From Photobacterium profundum SS9 (GTDB lineage: Bacteria > Pseudomonadota > Gammaproteobacteria > Enterobacterales > Vibrionaceae), in the NCBI RefSeq assembly GCF_000196255.1, contig NC_006371.1, positions 510,332 to 574,331 of the forward strand: DNA of 64,000 nucleotides, given 5' to 3'. A program made the position numbers and the translations under genes. Of the stretch, positions 16,566 to 26,072 are shown in pieces; the first letter of the stretch is position 1, and each line of letters begins with the position of its first letter. Under the pieces are notes generated by a model, which saw only the letters and a list, made by a program, of their open reading frames with translations, was not told the origin of the DNA and searched no databases.

Positions 16566-16946
16566 TTAGCTTACGCGATGAACCGCGCAAACTTTATTGC
16601 CTGACGGGTCACGTAAATACGCTAGATATAGCTGACCGATAGCACCTTCTCGTATTGCTGGTGGCTCTTCACATGTAGTACCGCCATTGGCTACTCCTGC
16701 TGCATGCCAAGCATCTGCAATTTCAGTACTTTCTGCTGAAAAACCGATAGTGCTACCATTACCGTGGCATGCTGACTCGCCATTAATTGGCTTACTTAAT
16801 GCGAAAATGCCACTTTTTGTGAAGTAAAAACAACGTCCTTTTTCGTCAAGAACGCCTGGCTCGTAGCCCATCGCACCTAAGATTGCATCGTAAAATGTTT
16901 TTGATTGTTGAATGTCGTTTGCGCCAACCATGATATGACTAAACAT
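16566..16946 (-). CDS. VOC (glyoxalase-fold) family protein
   Basis: 126-residue protein of the vicinal oxygen chelate superfamily. It begins MFSHIMVGANDIQQSKTFYD, a classic first beta-alpha unit with a metal-ligand His at position 4, and ends YLRDPSGNKVCAVHR, the usual last strand and turn. Members include glyoxalase I-like enzymes, dioxygenases and resistance proteins, so the substrate cannot be named. Single gene with its own terminator. Confidence 0.8.
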   Translation of the reverse strand: MFSHIMVGANDIQQSKTFYDAILGAMGYEPGVLDEKGRCFYFTKSGIFALSKPINGESACHGNGSTIGFSAESTEIADAWHAAGVANGGTTCEEPPAIREGAIGQLYLAYLRDPSGNKVCAVHRVS

Positions 16947-16999
16947 TAATACTTTCCTTGTTTGAAATTTTAATAAAATATGATGTTGCTTGTGCTATC

Positions 17000-17071
17000 T
17001 ATGCCTAAGTTACCTCAAGATGATCGTTTCAGCAAAACTCTGAATCCTGCATCTTGAGGTGACTTGGGTAT
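17000..17071 (+). repeat. Short derivative of the 266-bp repeat
   Basis: The left end TGCCTAAGTTACCTCAAGAT is joined after about 15 more bases to CTCTGAATCCTGCATCTTGA and GACTTGGGTAT from the right end. It sits just before the metC promoter. Confidence 0.7.
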
Positions 17072-17158
17072 GAAAGTACCCAACAACCATTTAATTATGA
17101 TAACTTGGGCTTATAGCAAAAATGAGCATTGTCTTTTAAAAGGATCTTTGGGTTTATC

Positions 17159-18346
17159 ATGGAAAAAAAAGCATTAGATACAAAAATCATAACAGCAGGT
17201 CGCTCGAAAAAGTGGACCCAGCATCTAGTTAATCCACCTGTAAGCCGTGCATCAACAATTGTATTTGATACCGTTGCTGAAATGAAACATGCCACTGCCA
17301 ACCGTGCGAATAAAGAGCTCTTTTATGGACGCCGTGGTACGAATACGCATTTTGCTTTTCAAGACGCAATGGTTGAACTGGAAGGCGGTGTTGGCTGTGC
17401 ATTATATCCTTGTGGTACGGCTGCTATCTCAAATGCCATTTTATCGTTTGTGAAAACAGGCGATCATATCTTAATGGTTGATGGCACTTACGAGCCAACG
17501 CGTGATTTCTGTGACAAAATTTTAGATAAGATGGGCGTTGAAACAACCTATTATGACCCGATGGTCGGCGAAGGTATTCGCGATCTTATTCGCCCGAATA
17601 CAACGGTTCTATTCTTAGAGTCTCCATGCTCTATCACGATGGAAGTGCAAGATGTGCCGTTACTCGCGAGTATTGCACATGAGCATGATATCGTCGTGAT
17701 GTTGGATAATACGTGGGCATCACCGATTAATTTCCAGCCATTCGATCATGGCGTTGATATCTCGATTCAAGCGGCAACAAAATATATTGTGGGTCATTCG
17801 GATGTAATGTTAGGCACAGCAACAGCGAATGAACGCTGCTGGGATCAATTACGTGAAGGTAGCTATTTGATGGGGCAGTGCACCTCGCCAGATGATGTTT
17901 ATCTTGCTATGCGCGGGCTACGTACATTAGGCGTTCGTTTAAGGCAGCACGAAAAAAACAGCATCAAAGTTGCTCAATGGTTATCTGAGCGCGAAGAAGT
18001 GGATCATGTTCGCCATCCTGCCTTTGAAAGCTGTGAAGGTCATGAGATTTACAAGCGCGATTTCAAAGGGTGTAACGGTTTATTCTCTTTGGTACTGAAG
18101 CGCGGTAATACTGCAGCGTTAACGGCGTTATTAGACGGCATGGAGCACTTCAGCATGGGCTATTCATGGGGCGGTTTTGAAAGCCTAATATTAGCGAATG
18201 AAAATGTTAACTCTATACGTACAGCGAAAAAGAAAGAATTTGTTGGACCAATGCTGCGTCTACACGTGGGCTTAGAAGATGTTGATGATTTGATTCGAGA
18301 TCTTGAAAAAGGTTTTGAACGTTTTAATGCTGTGCTTGAGCAATAA
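17159..18346 (+). CDS. metC: Cystathionine beta-lyase
   Basis: PLP enzyme of methionine biosynthesis, splitting cystathionine into homocysteine, pyruvate and ammonia in the cytoplasm. The 395-residue length fits. GGVGCALYPCGTAAISNAIL binds the cofactor phosphate, VMLDNTWASP supplies the Asp, and SIQAATKYIVGHSDVMLG carries the Schiff-base Lys, in the MetC form. The start at 17159 (MEKKALDTKI) is favoured; AAAGGA lies eleven bases upstream. A frame opening at 17129 adds ten residues without support. It stands alone; no MetJ box was recognised. Confidence 0.93.
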   Translation: MEKKALDTKIITAGRSKKWTQHLVNPPVSRASTIVFDTVAEMKHATANRANKELFYGRRGTNTHFAFQDAMVELEGGVGCALYPCGTAAISNAILSFVKTGDHILMVDGTYEPTRDFCDKILDKMGVETTYYDPMVGEGIRDLIRPNTTVLFLESPCSITMEVQDVPLLASIAHEHDIVVMLDNTWASPINFQPFDHGVDISIQAATKYIVGHSDVMLGTATANERCWDQLREGSYLMGQCTSPDDVYLAMRGLRTLGVRLRQHEKNSIKVAQWLSEREEVDHVRHPAFESCEGHEIYKRDFKGCNGLFSLVLKRGNTAALTALLDGMEHFSMGYSWGGFESLILANENVNSIRTAKKKEFVGPMLRLHVGLEDVDDLIRDLEKGFERFNAVLEQ

Positions 18347-18361
18347 CAGCTGTTTATACTT

Positions 18362-18393
18362 GTAAGATAAGTAAGATAAGTAAGATAAGTAAG
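18362..18393. repeat. Short tandem repeat, 9-bp unit
   Basis: Three full and one partial copies of GTAAGATAA lie in the gap after metC. Copy number may vary between strains; no coding effect. Confidence 0.9.
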
Positions 18394-18495
18394 TAGTTAG
18401 TCATAACTCAATAGTGAAGGCATAGAAACGAATGTCACTATGTCTTCATTTTCAGATAAAACATATGCCATTATCCCACTTGTGCCCCTAATATA

Positions 18496-19056
18496 TTAAG
18501 ACGATCTTTCTTCATACTCTGGGTTCTTTTTTTCTACGATGTGACTGTGAACATTATGGGTAAGATCATACGTTTTTTCTTCGTCTTCTCGAGATAAAAT
18601 AGAAACAGGCTCTGGGCTTTTACCCTTTTGTAAATTAAGGCTTATACTGCGCATATATTTTTTTGCAATAATGGATTTAGCATTTATTGTAAGTTGTTTA
18701 TTGTGTTCCCATAATTTTTCCCATTGCCAAATAAGCACGTGATATCTAACCCAAAGATGATACGTAATCATAATTGTACAAAAAAGAGTCACAAATATAA
18801 TTGCACAGTTTTCTAAACTTATTGAGTGAATGAAATCTAAACCGTTAGTGGGGTTATAGTTCGTCTTTATAAAGGGCTGAAATATTAAGAAGAACCATCC
18901 TCCCCAAGTGACGATAGCGATAGCGGCATCTCTTAGATGATGTTGCCATGTTTTTTTACAGGCTTTGCAGATAATAAGCCCTCTAATATCATCATGATTT
19001 TTCGGCTGATGTGAATGAATGTATCTTGATTTTACCTTCGTTTTTGGGTTAATCAT
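18496..19056 (-). CDS. pgaD: Poly-N-acetylglucosamine biosynthesis protein PgaD
   Basis: Small inner-membrane partner of the glycosyltransferase PgaC; in E. coli the two together bind c-di-GMP and switch on polymer synthesis. The 186 residues include two membrane segments (AIVTWGGWFFLIFQPF and ENCAIIFVTLFCTIMITY), as in PgaD, and a longer charged C-terminal tail than the E. coli protein (137 residues). The start overlaps the end of pgaC by eight bases. It is the last gene of pgaABCD. Confidence 0.85.
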   Translation of the reverse strand: MINPKTKVKSRYIHSHQPKNHDDIRGLIICKACKKTWQHHLRDAAIAIVTWGGWFFLIFQPFIKTNYNPTNGLDFIHSISLENCAIIFVTLFCTIMITYHLWVRYHVLIWQWEKLWEHNKQLTINAKSIIAKKYMRSISLNLQKGKSPEPVSILSREDEEKTYDLTHNVHSHIVEKKNPEYEERSS

Positions 19057-20311
19057 TATCTCTGAATACCTCTCCGCGATCAGGGCTTTCCCATATGGCT
19101 TTTTCTCCTTTTTTACGTATTAGTGCCTTGGGAACAGCGATAGTGACGGTGATAACATTCAGAAACCAATAGAACATAGGGTACCAAATACACCATAAAA
19201 AATTTCGACGCAACATAACGTCATAATGACGATCTATCATCAGACTTACTGTAAATTGCATCAAACAAATTAATACCAGTACAAAGCCCGACCATTCAAA
19301 TGTGACCAGTTGATAAGTTGTAGGCTGTTCACTGAGCGTAAAAAGCTGAATAAAGTAAGCAAGCATGAGATATGCAAGGCTATAACACCAAAAGACACTC
19401 ATTAGATATTCGAGCATTAATGGCCAAAGCTTGGTTTTTCCCTTTACGATGACGTTCATGCCTTGTTTAAAGAAAACCTCTGCGCCACCTTGTGCCCAGC
19501 GTAGCCGTTGCATGTATAAGCCACGTAATGTTTCAGGCATTAATACCCAACAACGCGCTTGTGGCTCATAGCGAATTTGCCAGTCGTTTATTTGCAGTTT
19601 CCAGCTGACATCAATATCTTCAGTGATCATGTCTGTACTCCAGCCACCAATATCCATAATGGCTGATTTACGGAACGCACAAACCACGCCTGATACGGTA
19701 TATATTGTGCCGTAAATACGTTGTGCCCGTTTAATTAGCCCAATGATTGATGAAAACTCACCCGTTTGGATTTTTCCAATAATGGTTGTTCGTGTACGTA
19801 CCCTTGGATTACCTGTTACAGCACCCACTTTGGGGCTATCTTGAAAATGCTTCACCATCCATCGTAATGCATTCAAATCGAGTAGGGCATCACCATCGAT
19901 ACACACCAAAATGTCACTGGTCGAATACTGAGTACCATTATTTAATGCTGCGGCTTTTCCTTGGTTCTTTTGATGAACAACAATGAGGCGAGGCTCATGT
20001 TCCGCGATGTTATTTAATCGCGTTGCAGTATCATCTTTACTGCCATCGTTAATGGCGATGATTTCAAAATTAGGGTAATTCTGTTTAAGTAAGTAATTGA
20101 TCGTTTCATTGACGTTAGCGCCTTCGTTATAACAAGGCACCATAATAGAAACTTTCGGATATTCATCGAGTGGTAAGAGACCTTGTCGCGCAATTTTTAG
20201 CTGCGCCCGCTCCCAATGGAAATAGTAATAAATACCACCACCGATCCATATCAGTGCCATTACCGCTGGGTAAATGAAAATGAAAAGATAGAAAACAGCT
20301 AGCCACTCCAT
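19049..20311 (-). CDS. pgaC: Poly-beta-1,6-N-acetyl-D-glucosamine synthase PgaC
   Basis: Processive family 2 glycosyltransferase in the inner membrane that polymerises UDP-GlcNAc into poly-beta-1,6-GlcNAc. 420 residues: an N-terminal membrane segment, then INDGSKDD, the DxD in CIDGDA (139-141), the catalytic TED at 230-232 and QRLRW at 268-272, followed by three or four C-terminal membrane helices. All residues needed for activity are present. It overlaps pgaB by one base and pgaD by eight. Confidence 0.95.
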   Translation of the reverse strand: MEWLAVFYLFIFIYPAVMALIWIGGGIYYYFHWERAQLKIARQGLLPLDEYPKVSIMVPCYNEGANVNETINYLLKQNYPNFEIIAINDGSKDDTATRLNNIAEHEPRLIVVHQKNQGKAAALNNGTQYSTSDILVCIDGDALLDLNALRWMVKHFQDSPKVGAVTGNPRVRTRTTIIGKIQTGEFSSIIGLIKRAQRIYGTIYTVSGVVCAFRKSAIMDIGGWSTDMITEDIDVSWKLQINDWQIRYEPQARCWVLMPETLRGLYMQRLRWAQGGAEVFFKQGMNVIVKGKTKLWPLMLEYLMSVFWCYSLAYLMLAYFIQLFTLSEQPTTYQLVTFEWSGFVLVLICLMQFTVSLMIDRHYDVMLRRNFLWCIWYPMFYWFLNVITVTIAVPKALIRKKGEKAIWESPDRGEVFRDND

Positions 20312-22275
20312 TAGTATTCTCCAATGGTATTACGGTTTGAAAATACAGGGCGCAAGGTCTTTTGATCTGGCACGCCACGAATAAAATCATCAGGGTAATA
20401 GCCGTAATTCTGAATACCTGCTTTGCTAATTATCTCCATTTGTCGTGAGAGCTCAGAGGCTGGAATGTCCTTACCATTTTTCCAGTTCTTGGCTTGCAGC
20501 TCAAAAATCAATTTATTGCTGGGTACTGTTTTAAGCGCAATATTCGCAATATTTCCGAGCCATTTATCAGGTGATTTTGCCGATTCCATATAAGGCATCG
20601 CCATCACCGCTGTATAGTCATAAGCGTTTGAAAAAGCAACCAAGTTCTGTGAAAACCATTCTTCACTTTTAGGGTTTATAACGGGTTGTGCATAGATGTT
20701 TCTGGCCAGCTTTAACTCAATGCCATCACCCGATAAATATTGGCGTGTACTGTTTGCCAACTCTAAGGTGAAATCAATTAAATATTGGGTTTTATATTTA
20801 GACCATGACGTCATTTTTTGAGGATTATTACGAATATTAGCGACAGATTTTCCCAGTCCCCATTTCTGATATTGTTTTAATGCTGCTGGTGTCGCATCTT
20901 CAAAATCAGTTAATAGTGCGTCGTCGTGGAATAAAAGCCCAGAGAACTTTCCATACGCACCCAAATCGGTATAGATCTCATTAATGGCCTTCCGATTTTT
21001 TGTCGAAAACGGAGAAAGGCGAAGGTATCGGTTAGGGTCTGGAGCGTTAAACCGACTATCTGTCACATAGTCATATTTATTCCCTAAATTAAAGCCAAGT
21101 ACAGGCATCCACGCATACACGGTCACCCCTGCACGGGTGCTAAGTTGCCACGAAACACGATTGAAAATATCGGCACGTACGGGTAAATGTCGGTTTTGGA
21201 AATACAAGGCATCTGCTATACCATTACCATCGGGATCGGCAAAAGCTTGAAGGTAAACGGTGTCGATACCAAAGTTATAAATACGAGAAATTAATGTATC
21301 CATATTCCGATTCATAACGGCAGGGTTAGGGTCATAAACATAATCAAGATCGACATGAACTACCCGTTTAGGCCCTTCATATTCGGGCTGACCACGTAAA
21401 ATTTCATCGAGCCTTTCAAGTGTCATTTCTTGCTCAATCAAATAGCGCTTTACGTTACGTCCCGAGTCATTCACATAGTTAACGCCTTCATCGAGTGAGA
21501 AGGTATAAGGCATACCCACCTTTGCGGCTGTATTGATCGAGTTTTGACTATATGCGCCGTATGGCCACACTAGAATGCGGGGGGCTTTGACTAAATTAGA
21601 CACCATCTGGCTACTGCTCTGAGTCAAATCAGCATAAAGCCGTTTGTTGTATTGGCTTAATGTTTCGTAGCGCTTTTCGGTAGCATTATACGCAGGGGTC
21701 GTTGCTGCAGGCTGCTCATTACCATATGGGTTTGCATTAATACCATAATGTGAATCAAACGAGTGCGATGCAAATTCAACTACACCTGATCTTTCCATTT
21801 CTCGTATCTGATCCCAAGATAAGAACCGTTTCCGAGAGATCATGGCTTTACCGTATTCGATTTTTTTATTGGCATCTGGCACTAACCATTTACCCACTAG
21901 GGCAAAAATAGCAGGGTAGTTATAAAGCTTTAATAATGGATAAACCGTACTGTAGAAGCTTTCGTAACCGTCATCGAAGGTGAGCAATATTGCTTTAGAT
22001 GGCAATGAACTATGCCCGGCTTTTGCATCAACAATTTGCTGATAACTAACAGGGTTATAACCTTCTTGTTTGAACCAATTGAAATGTTCAATTAAACGAT
22101 CACGCGTAAGGGTATCTGGAAATATACGTAAGTTTGGGGTTAACCCCACATCAATAAAATCGTGATAACACAGTACGACATAGGTGTTGTTCGCACGCTC
22201 ATTATTAGTTGATGTTGCTGCCGACAATGGGAAGCAAATGAATAATGTTAGGGTTAGCCAAAATAATATCTTCAT
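20311..22275 (-). CDS. pgaB: Poly-GlcNAc N-deacetylase PgaB
   Basis: Periplasmic two-domain enzyme that partly deacetylates poly-GlcNAc and guides export. 654 residues. The N-terminal NodB-type deacetylase has the metal Asp pair in LLTFDDGYESF (101-102) and the His pair in EFASHSFDSH. The C-terminal half is the glycoside-hydrolase-like GHL13 domain (HVDLDYVYDPNP, FHDDALLTDFED). The signal peptide MKILFWLTLTLFICFPLSAA has no proper lipobox, whereas E. coli PgaB is a lipoprotein, so this one may be soluble in the periplasm. It overlaps pgaA by four bases. Confidence 0.95.
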   Translation of the reverse strand: MKILFWLTLTLFICFPLSAATSTNNERANNTYVVLCYHDFIDVGLTPNLRIFPDTLTRDRLIEHFNWFKQEGYNPVSYQQIVDAKAGHSSLPSKAILLTFDDGYESFYSTVYPLLKLYNYPAIFALVGKWLVPDANKKIEYGKAMISRKRFLSWDQIREMERSGVVEFASHSFDSHYGINANPYGNEQPAATTPAYNATEKRYETLSQYNKRLYADLTQSSSQMVSNLVKAPRILVWPYGAYSQNSINTAAKVGMPYTFSLDEGVNYVNDSGRNVKRYLIEQEMTLERLDEILRGQPEYEGPKRVVHVDLDYVYDPNPAVMNRNMDTLISRIYNFGIDTVYLQAFADPDGNGIADALYFQNRHLPVRADIFNRVSWQLSTRAGVTVYAWMPVLGFNLGNKYDYVTDSRFNAPDPNRYLRLSPFSTKNRKAINEIYTDLGAYGKFSGLLFHDDALLTDFEDATPAALKQYQKWGLGKSVANIRNNPQKMTSWSKYKTQYLIDFTLELANSTRQYLSGDGIELKLARNIYAQPVINPKSEEWFSQNLVAFSNAYDYTAVMAMPYMESAKSPDKWLGNIANIALKTVPSNKLIFELQAKNWKNGKDIPASELSRQMEIISKAGIQNYGYYPDDFIRGVPDQKTLRPVFSNRNTIGEY

Positions 22276-24683
22276 TGTAGGAACCTCACATTAAAGTTGG
22301 CGAAGAGGTAAGTACCATATTCTCCCTCTCCGTCATAAACCCCTTTGCTTCGACCAATACCATAGCTAAAATCGATTTGTTTTTGCCATATCCATTTTTG
22401 GGCGTAGCTCACATCCCAGTTGTAGTCAGATCCAAAATCCTCTTGCCAGTAACTGCCAATGCCTGTTTTCAGGTTTTGGTCAAAGCCCCAGCTATCGTTA
22501 ATACGGTAATGATAATCTTGCGTGAGAATGAGTGAGCCAGATTGGTCTGATTTGGGATTGAAGTAACTCGCTGTATCAATTTCTTCATTAAATGAAGTAC
22601 CGTAAGAGGCAGATCCGCGAACAGTATAGTTATCTGTTCTATATAGCTGACTTTCGACCCAAGTTAGATAGGTAAAGCGTTCGTTACCATCAGTAAAATC
22701 AGAGTAGGTACCAGATAACCCTAAACTAATTTCAGACTTAAGGCGGTAGATAAAGTACGCATTAAAATCATCCACATTTGCACCATCAAACAATGCGCGA
22801 AGTGGCGTATTATCTGAATTATATTTATAACTACCTGAAATAAACCATTGATCATTAATTAGGTAATCAGCGGTTGTCCAGAAATAGGCTTTATCATTTA
22901 AATGTCCACCTATGCCTGTTTCAACGAATAAAGTGACGGGAGATAAAGGAATTTCTGCTCCTATGCCACTATAGCGGGCGTAAAGATTATTTTCTTCAAA
23001 CTCACCAAAACTCATCTGATCGCGGAAAAAGAAATTATACCCACCAAAAACTCTGCCAGTGTATAGATGTGTATCGTAAGTCCAATCTTTTGATGCTTGT
23101 ACTAAAACGTTGCCATTACTGTCTGTTTCTCCTCGGCGGTATTCGCCTGTCCATGTTGGCGCTGCTGCTTTTTTAACGTCGTTGTTGATGATGTATTGAT
23201 CGCTAGCGGGGTACTGGTTGTTTAAATTATCGAGATTCTTTTGAAGCCCTCGCCAATCTTTACGTTCAAGTTTTGCCATCAACTTGCCTCTGTCCGTTAT
23301 ACCTCTATCTTGAGGTGAAAGCAGTTGGCTGGCTTGTTCAAAATAACGTTCAGAAGCAAAGGTATTCCCTTTCCAGCGTTCAATGTCCCCTTTAATGGCC
23401 AACAGATAAGGATTCCCCGGTGCATTGGCAAGCAATTTATCAATTGCTTCCGTTGCTTGGGAAAAATCTCCCCGCCATGCATAATGCAACGCTTCTAATT
23501 GCATAAGGGTTTGGTATTCATCATTTACATTCTGTGTGCTACCAGTGAAATCCCATCGATTTTTAGGAATATTAGGCTTTTCAGAGTCAATCAGCGCTTT
23601 GGCTTTGTCATACTGCTCAGTGTCCATATACGCGTAATATAACTTGATGGTAAGCGGGAGGTTTTTAGGTTCTTCTTGATGAATAGCGTCAAAAATGGAC
23701 TCAGCTTTGCTGGGTTGCATTGTACCCAAATAATAATCGCCAAGGGCTTCTTGAGCATAGCGCGGTAATGGCTGCTCTTTCTCTATTTGGTCTGCAATAG
23801 GGCTCGCTGTTTTATAGTCTTTTAATGTCACGAGGGCATAAAAGTAGTCTAATGACGCGCTTTTATAAAGAGGGTGGTCTGCAGGTGCTTTATCAATAAC
23901 TTGTTGCAATAAAGCAGAACTTCGTTTGATAGCCGGTGCACTTTTGGCTTTGATACCATCACGCAGTAAGGTGCTTGCCTCATAATAGTCGAACCATAAG
24001 TTATCGGCAGATGTAAACCATTCAGGATGCTGGGTTAATAATGATTTTACCGCAGGCGATGCACCCAGTTGAACGGCACTGGTATATAATCCAACACCTG
24101 CCGTTTTATTATTGGGTTCGGCGGTTAGCCAACTTTGCCAAGCAAACATTTCACCAACGTGATCGTCTAGCGCCTGTGATACATAGATCCAATTTTGATA
24201 AAAGTGTGCATCTAATGGAAATCGTTGACGATATTCTCGTAATCCTTCTTTAGCACTCGCTAAATCGTTCGCTTCGGCACTTGATAAAGCTAATCCTAAC
24301 CAAGCATCACGATTGTTAGGTGATCGTTGTGTTAGGTCGCGATAATATTTTGCTGAAGTTTGGTAATATCCTTCATTTCTGAACGCCTTGGCGACAATTT
24401 CAACCGACTCAGGGCTGAGCCCACGCGGTTGGCACGACTGGCAAGCGTCAACAATCGCTTTCGAATTCTCTTGCCAAGATAAAATGGCAATCAGATCGTT
24501 AAGAACAAGAGGATCTTTTGTCTGATCATAAAGTGTTGTTAACCCTCGTGCAGCAGACGATATATTCCCATTTTTTGCTTGCACAACGAAACCTTCTCTT
24601 TTCTCATCAATGCTGCTTTTAGCACTCACAGCAGATGATAAGAGAAGGGCTAATGTGTATACCGCAAAGGCTGCCATCTTCAT
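22272..24683 (-). CDS. pgaA: Poly-GlcNAc outer-membrane export porin PgaA
   Basis: First gene of the operon. 803 residues: a signal peptide (cleavage after SAVSA near 21), a long periplasmic TPR superhelix to about residue 500, and a C-terminal beta-barrel of about 300 residues ending in Phe-Leu-Gln (NVRFLQ). The barrel has alternating aromatic strands, for example YNFFFRDQMSFGEF. The polymer leaves the cell through the barrel, while the TPR part binds PgaB. AAGG lies eight bases upstream of the ATG. All four genes of the operon are intact, so poly-GlcNAc production is plausible. Confidence 0.92.
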   Translation of the reverse strand: MKMAAFAVYTLALLLSSAVSAKSSIDEKREGFVVQAKNGNISSAARGLTTLYDQTKDPLVLNDLIAILSWQENSKAIVDACQSCQPRGLSPESVEIVAKAFRNEGYYQTSAKYYRDLTQRSPNNRDAWLGLALSSAEANDLASAKEGLREYRQRFPLDAHFYQNWIYVSQALDDHVGEMFAWQSWLTAEPNNKTAGVGLYTSAVQLGASPAVKSLLTQHPEWFTSADNLWFDYYEASTLLRDGIKAKSAPAIKRSSALLQQVIDKAPADHPLYKSASLDYFYALVTLKDYKTASPIADQIEKEQPLPRYAQEALGDYYLGTMQPSKAESIFDAIHQEEPKNLPLTIKLYYAYMDTEQYDKAKALIDSEKPNIPKNRWDFTGSTQNVNDEYQTLMQLEALHYAWRGDFSQATEAIDKLLANAPGNPYLLAIKGDIERWKGNTFASERYFEQASQLLSPQDRGITDRGKLMAKLERKDWRGLQKNLDNLNNQYPASDQYIINNDVKKAAAPTWTGEYRRGETDSNGNVLVQASKDWTYDTHLYTGRVFGGYNFFFRDQMSFGEFEENNLYARYSGIGAEIPLSPVTLFVETGIGGHLNDKAYFWTTADYLINDQWFISGSYKYNSDNTPLRALFDGANVDDFNAYFIYRLKSEISLGLSGTYSDFTDGNERFTYLTWVESQLYRTDNYTVRGSASYGTSFNEEIDTASYFNPKSDQSGSLILTQDYHYRINDSWGFDQNLKTGIGSYWQEDFGSDYNWDVSYAQKWIWQKQIDFSYGIGRSKGVYDGEGEYGTYLFANFNVRFLQ

Positions 24684-25077
24684 TATTTAAACCTTAATTA
24701 TTTTTACATTAGGTTTTTATATTGTTTTTATGTAACGCTGTTTTTATATTTTAGTTTAAAGTGAGTGGAGTGAGTTTTATTAGCGGCTCTTAAATGAGAC
24801 TTTGAAGGTGAATAAATAATTTTCTTTGTTTGTATGATGAGGTTTGGGTTTAACTTTTTGTTATTTAATGTTTTTTATGCTTTTGTTTAAGGCGTTGTTA
24901 TTTGTTTTTAATAATGTCTTATATTATTAAGGTTGTCTTATTTTTTATTTTTATTCTTATTGTTGATTGGGTGTCTTTATATTAAACACTCCCCTTTTAA
25001 GAGGCTAAGGTAATAAGGTTTTATTAGTGTAAGCTATACATCCATAAAGTCACCCTATATGTCGACAATTATTCTTG
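24684..25077. other. AT-rich promoter region of pgaABCD
   Basis: About 390 bases, very rich in T tracts, no gene. It must hold the pga promoter and untranslated leader. Its composition would suit H-NS-type silencing, but no specific site was recognised. Confidence 0.4.
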
Positions 25078-25962
25078 TTATTGCTTCAACAAAAATTGTT
25101 TAAAATGAATGGCGACGGCAGAAGCGGTGGCGGGTGGCTGATAGTAGAGGTTGAGGCTCCATACGCTGGTATCGAAATCATCCAATAGTGAAATAAGATG
25201 GCCGCTTTCTATCTCTGGTTCAACGAGAAATGCGGGTAAATAAGCGATGCCAGCGCCTTTTGTTACACCTTGAAGCAGTAGATCACTGTCGTTAACTTCT
25301 AAAGACTTAGGTACTTTTATTATCTGGCTTTCACCATTTTGGGTGAAAATCCAATCATTACTGCCCGTTAACGTCGTGGCAAATAAGCATTGATGCTGGG
25401 TTAAATCAGAGGGTTTTTGTGGTGCGGGTTGACGATCAAGATAGTGTTGTGAAGTAACAACGCGAAATGGGCTTTGCATTATTTCACGGCGAACAAGGTG
25501 TAAATCATGTTCACGGTAGCCTTGATAAGAGGCATTGGCGCTGATTGTTAAGTCGCTTTCTGCTGCATGGTCTAATGCCCAAGGAGTAATGTTGAGGTTA
25601 AAAGTGACATCTGGGTTCGTTATAAGGTATTCACTGATCATGTCCATTAAATAATGGTAGGCATAAACAGGTGTACAAACAATATCAATATGTCCTTTGT
25701 CGTGTTGCTGAAACTCTTGCATTTGACGGCATAAATGTTCGGAATTATCGAGCATGGGTGAAAAATCATCGAACAGCTTTTGACCCGCAGGGGTAGGTGT
25801 TAATAAGCGGTTGCTACGACGGTGTAGCGGCATGCCAAATTTTTGTTCTAGATCTTGTAGCCAGCGGCTGCCTGCCGAGACTGAAATATTGAATTTACGT
25901 GCAGCAGCAGAAATAGAGCCTGTTCTTACGACATATACAAAGAAAGCCATTTTATCTAGCAT
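25078..25962 (-). CDS. LysR-family transcriptional regulator
   Basis: 294-residue LysR protein: an N-terminal winged helix-turn-helix (MAFFVYVVRTGSISAAARKF ... LQDLEQKFG, about 5-60) and a periplasmic-binding-like effector domain. The frame reaches a TTG at 25983, but ATG 25962, eight bases after AAAGGGA, is the likely start. It lies about 110 bases beyond the end of the MFS transporter gene and reads in the same direction. A role in inositol gene control is possible by position only. Confidence 0.85.
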   Translation of the reverse strand: MLDKMAFFVYVVRTGSISAAARKFNISVSAGSRWLQDLEQKFGMPLHRRSNRLLTPTPAGQKLFDDFSPMLDNSEHLCRQMQEFQQHDKGHIDIVCTPVYAYHYLMDMISEYLITNPDVTFNLNITPWALDHAAESDLTISANASYQGYREHDLHLVRREIMQSPFRVVTSQHYLDRQPAPQKPSDLTQHQCLFATTLTGSNDWIFTQNGESQIIKVPKSLEVNDSDLLLQGVTKGAGIAYLPAFLVEPEIESGHLISLLDDFDTSVWSLNLYYQPPATASAVAIHFKQFLLKQ

Positions 25963-26072
25963 GATGTATTCCCTTTTAATCAACGTCCATTTCTATTGAA
26001 AATAGGCTTCTCATATGAAAAGCCTATTTCTTGAAAGTTAATCAGTAATAAATGTTGTACGTATTTATTGGA

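Noticed and set aside
18362..18393. Tandem repeat considered as a CRISPR fragment
   Set aside because: The units are nine bases and contiguous, without spacers, and no cas genes are present.
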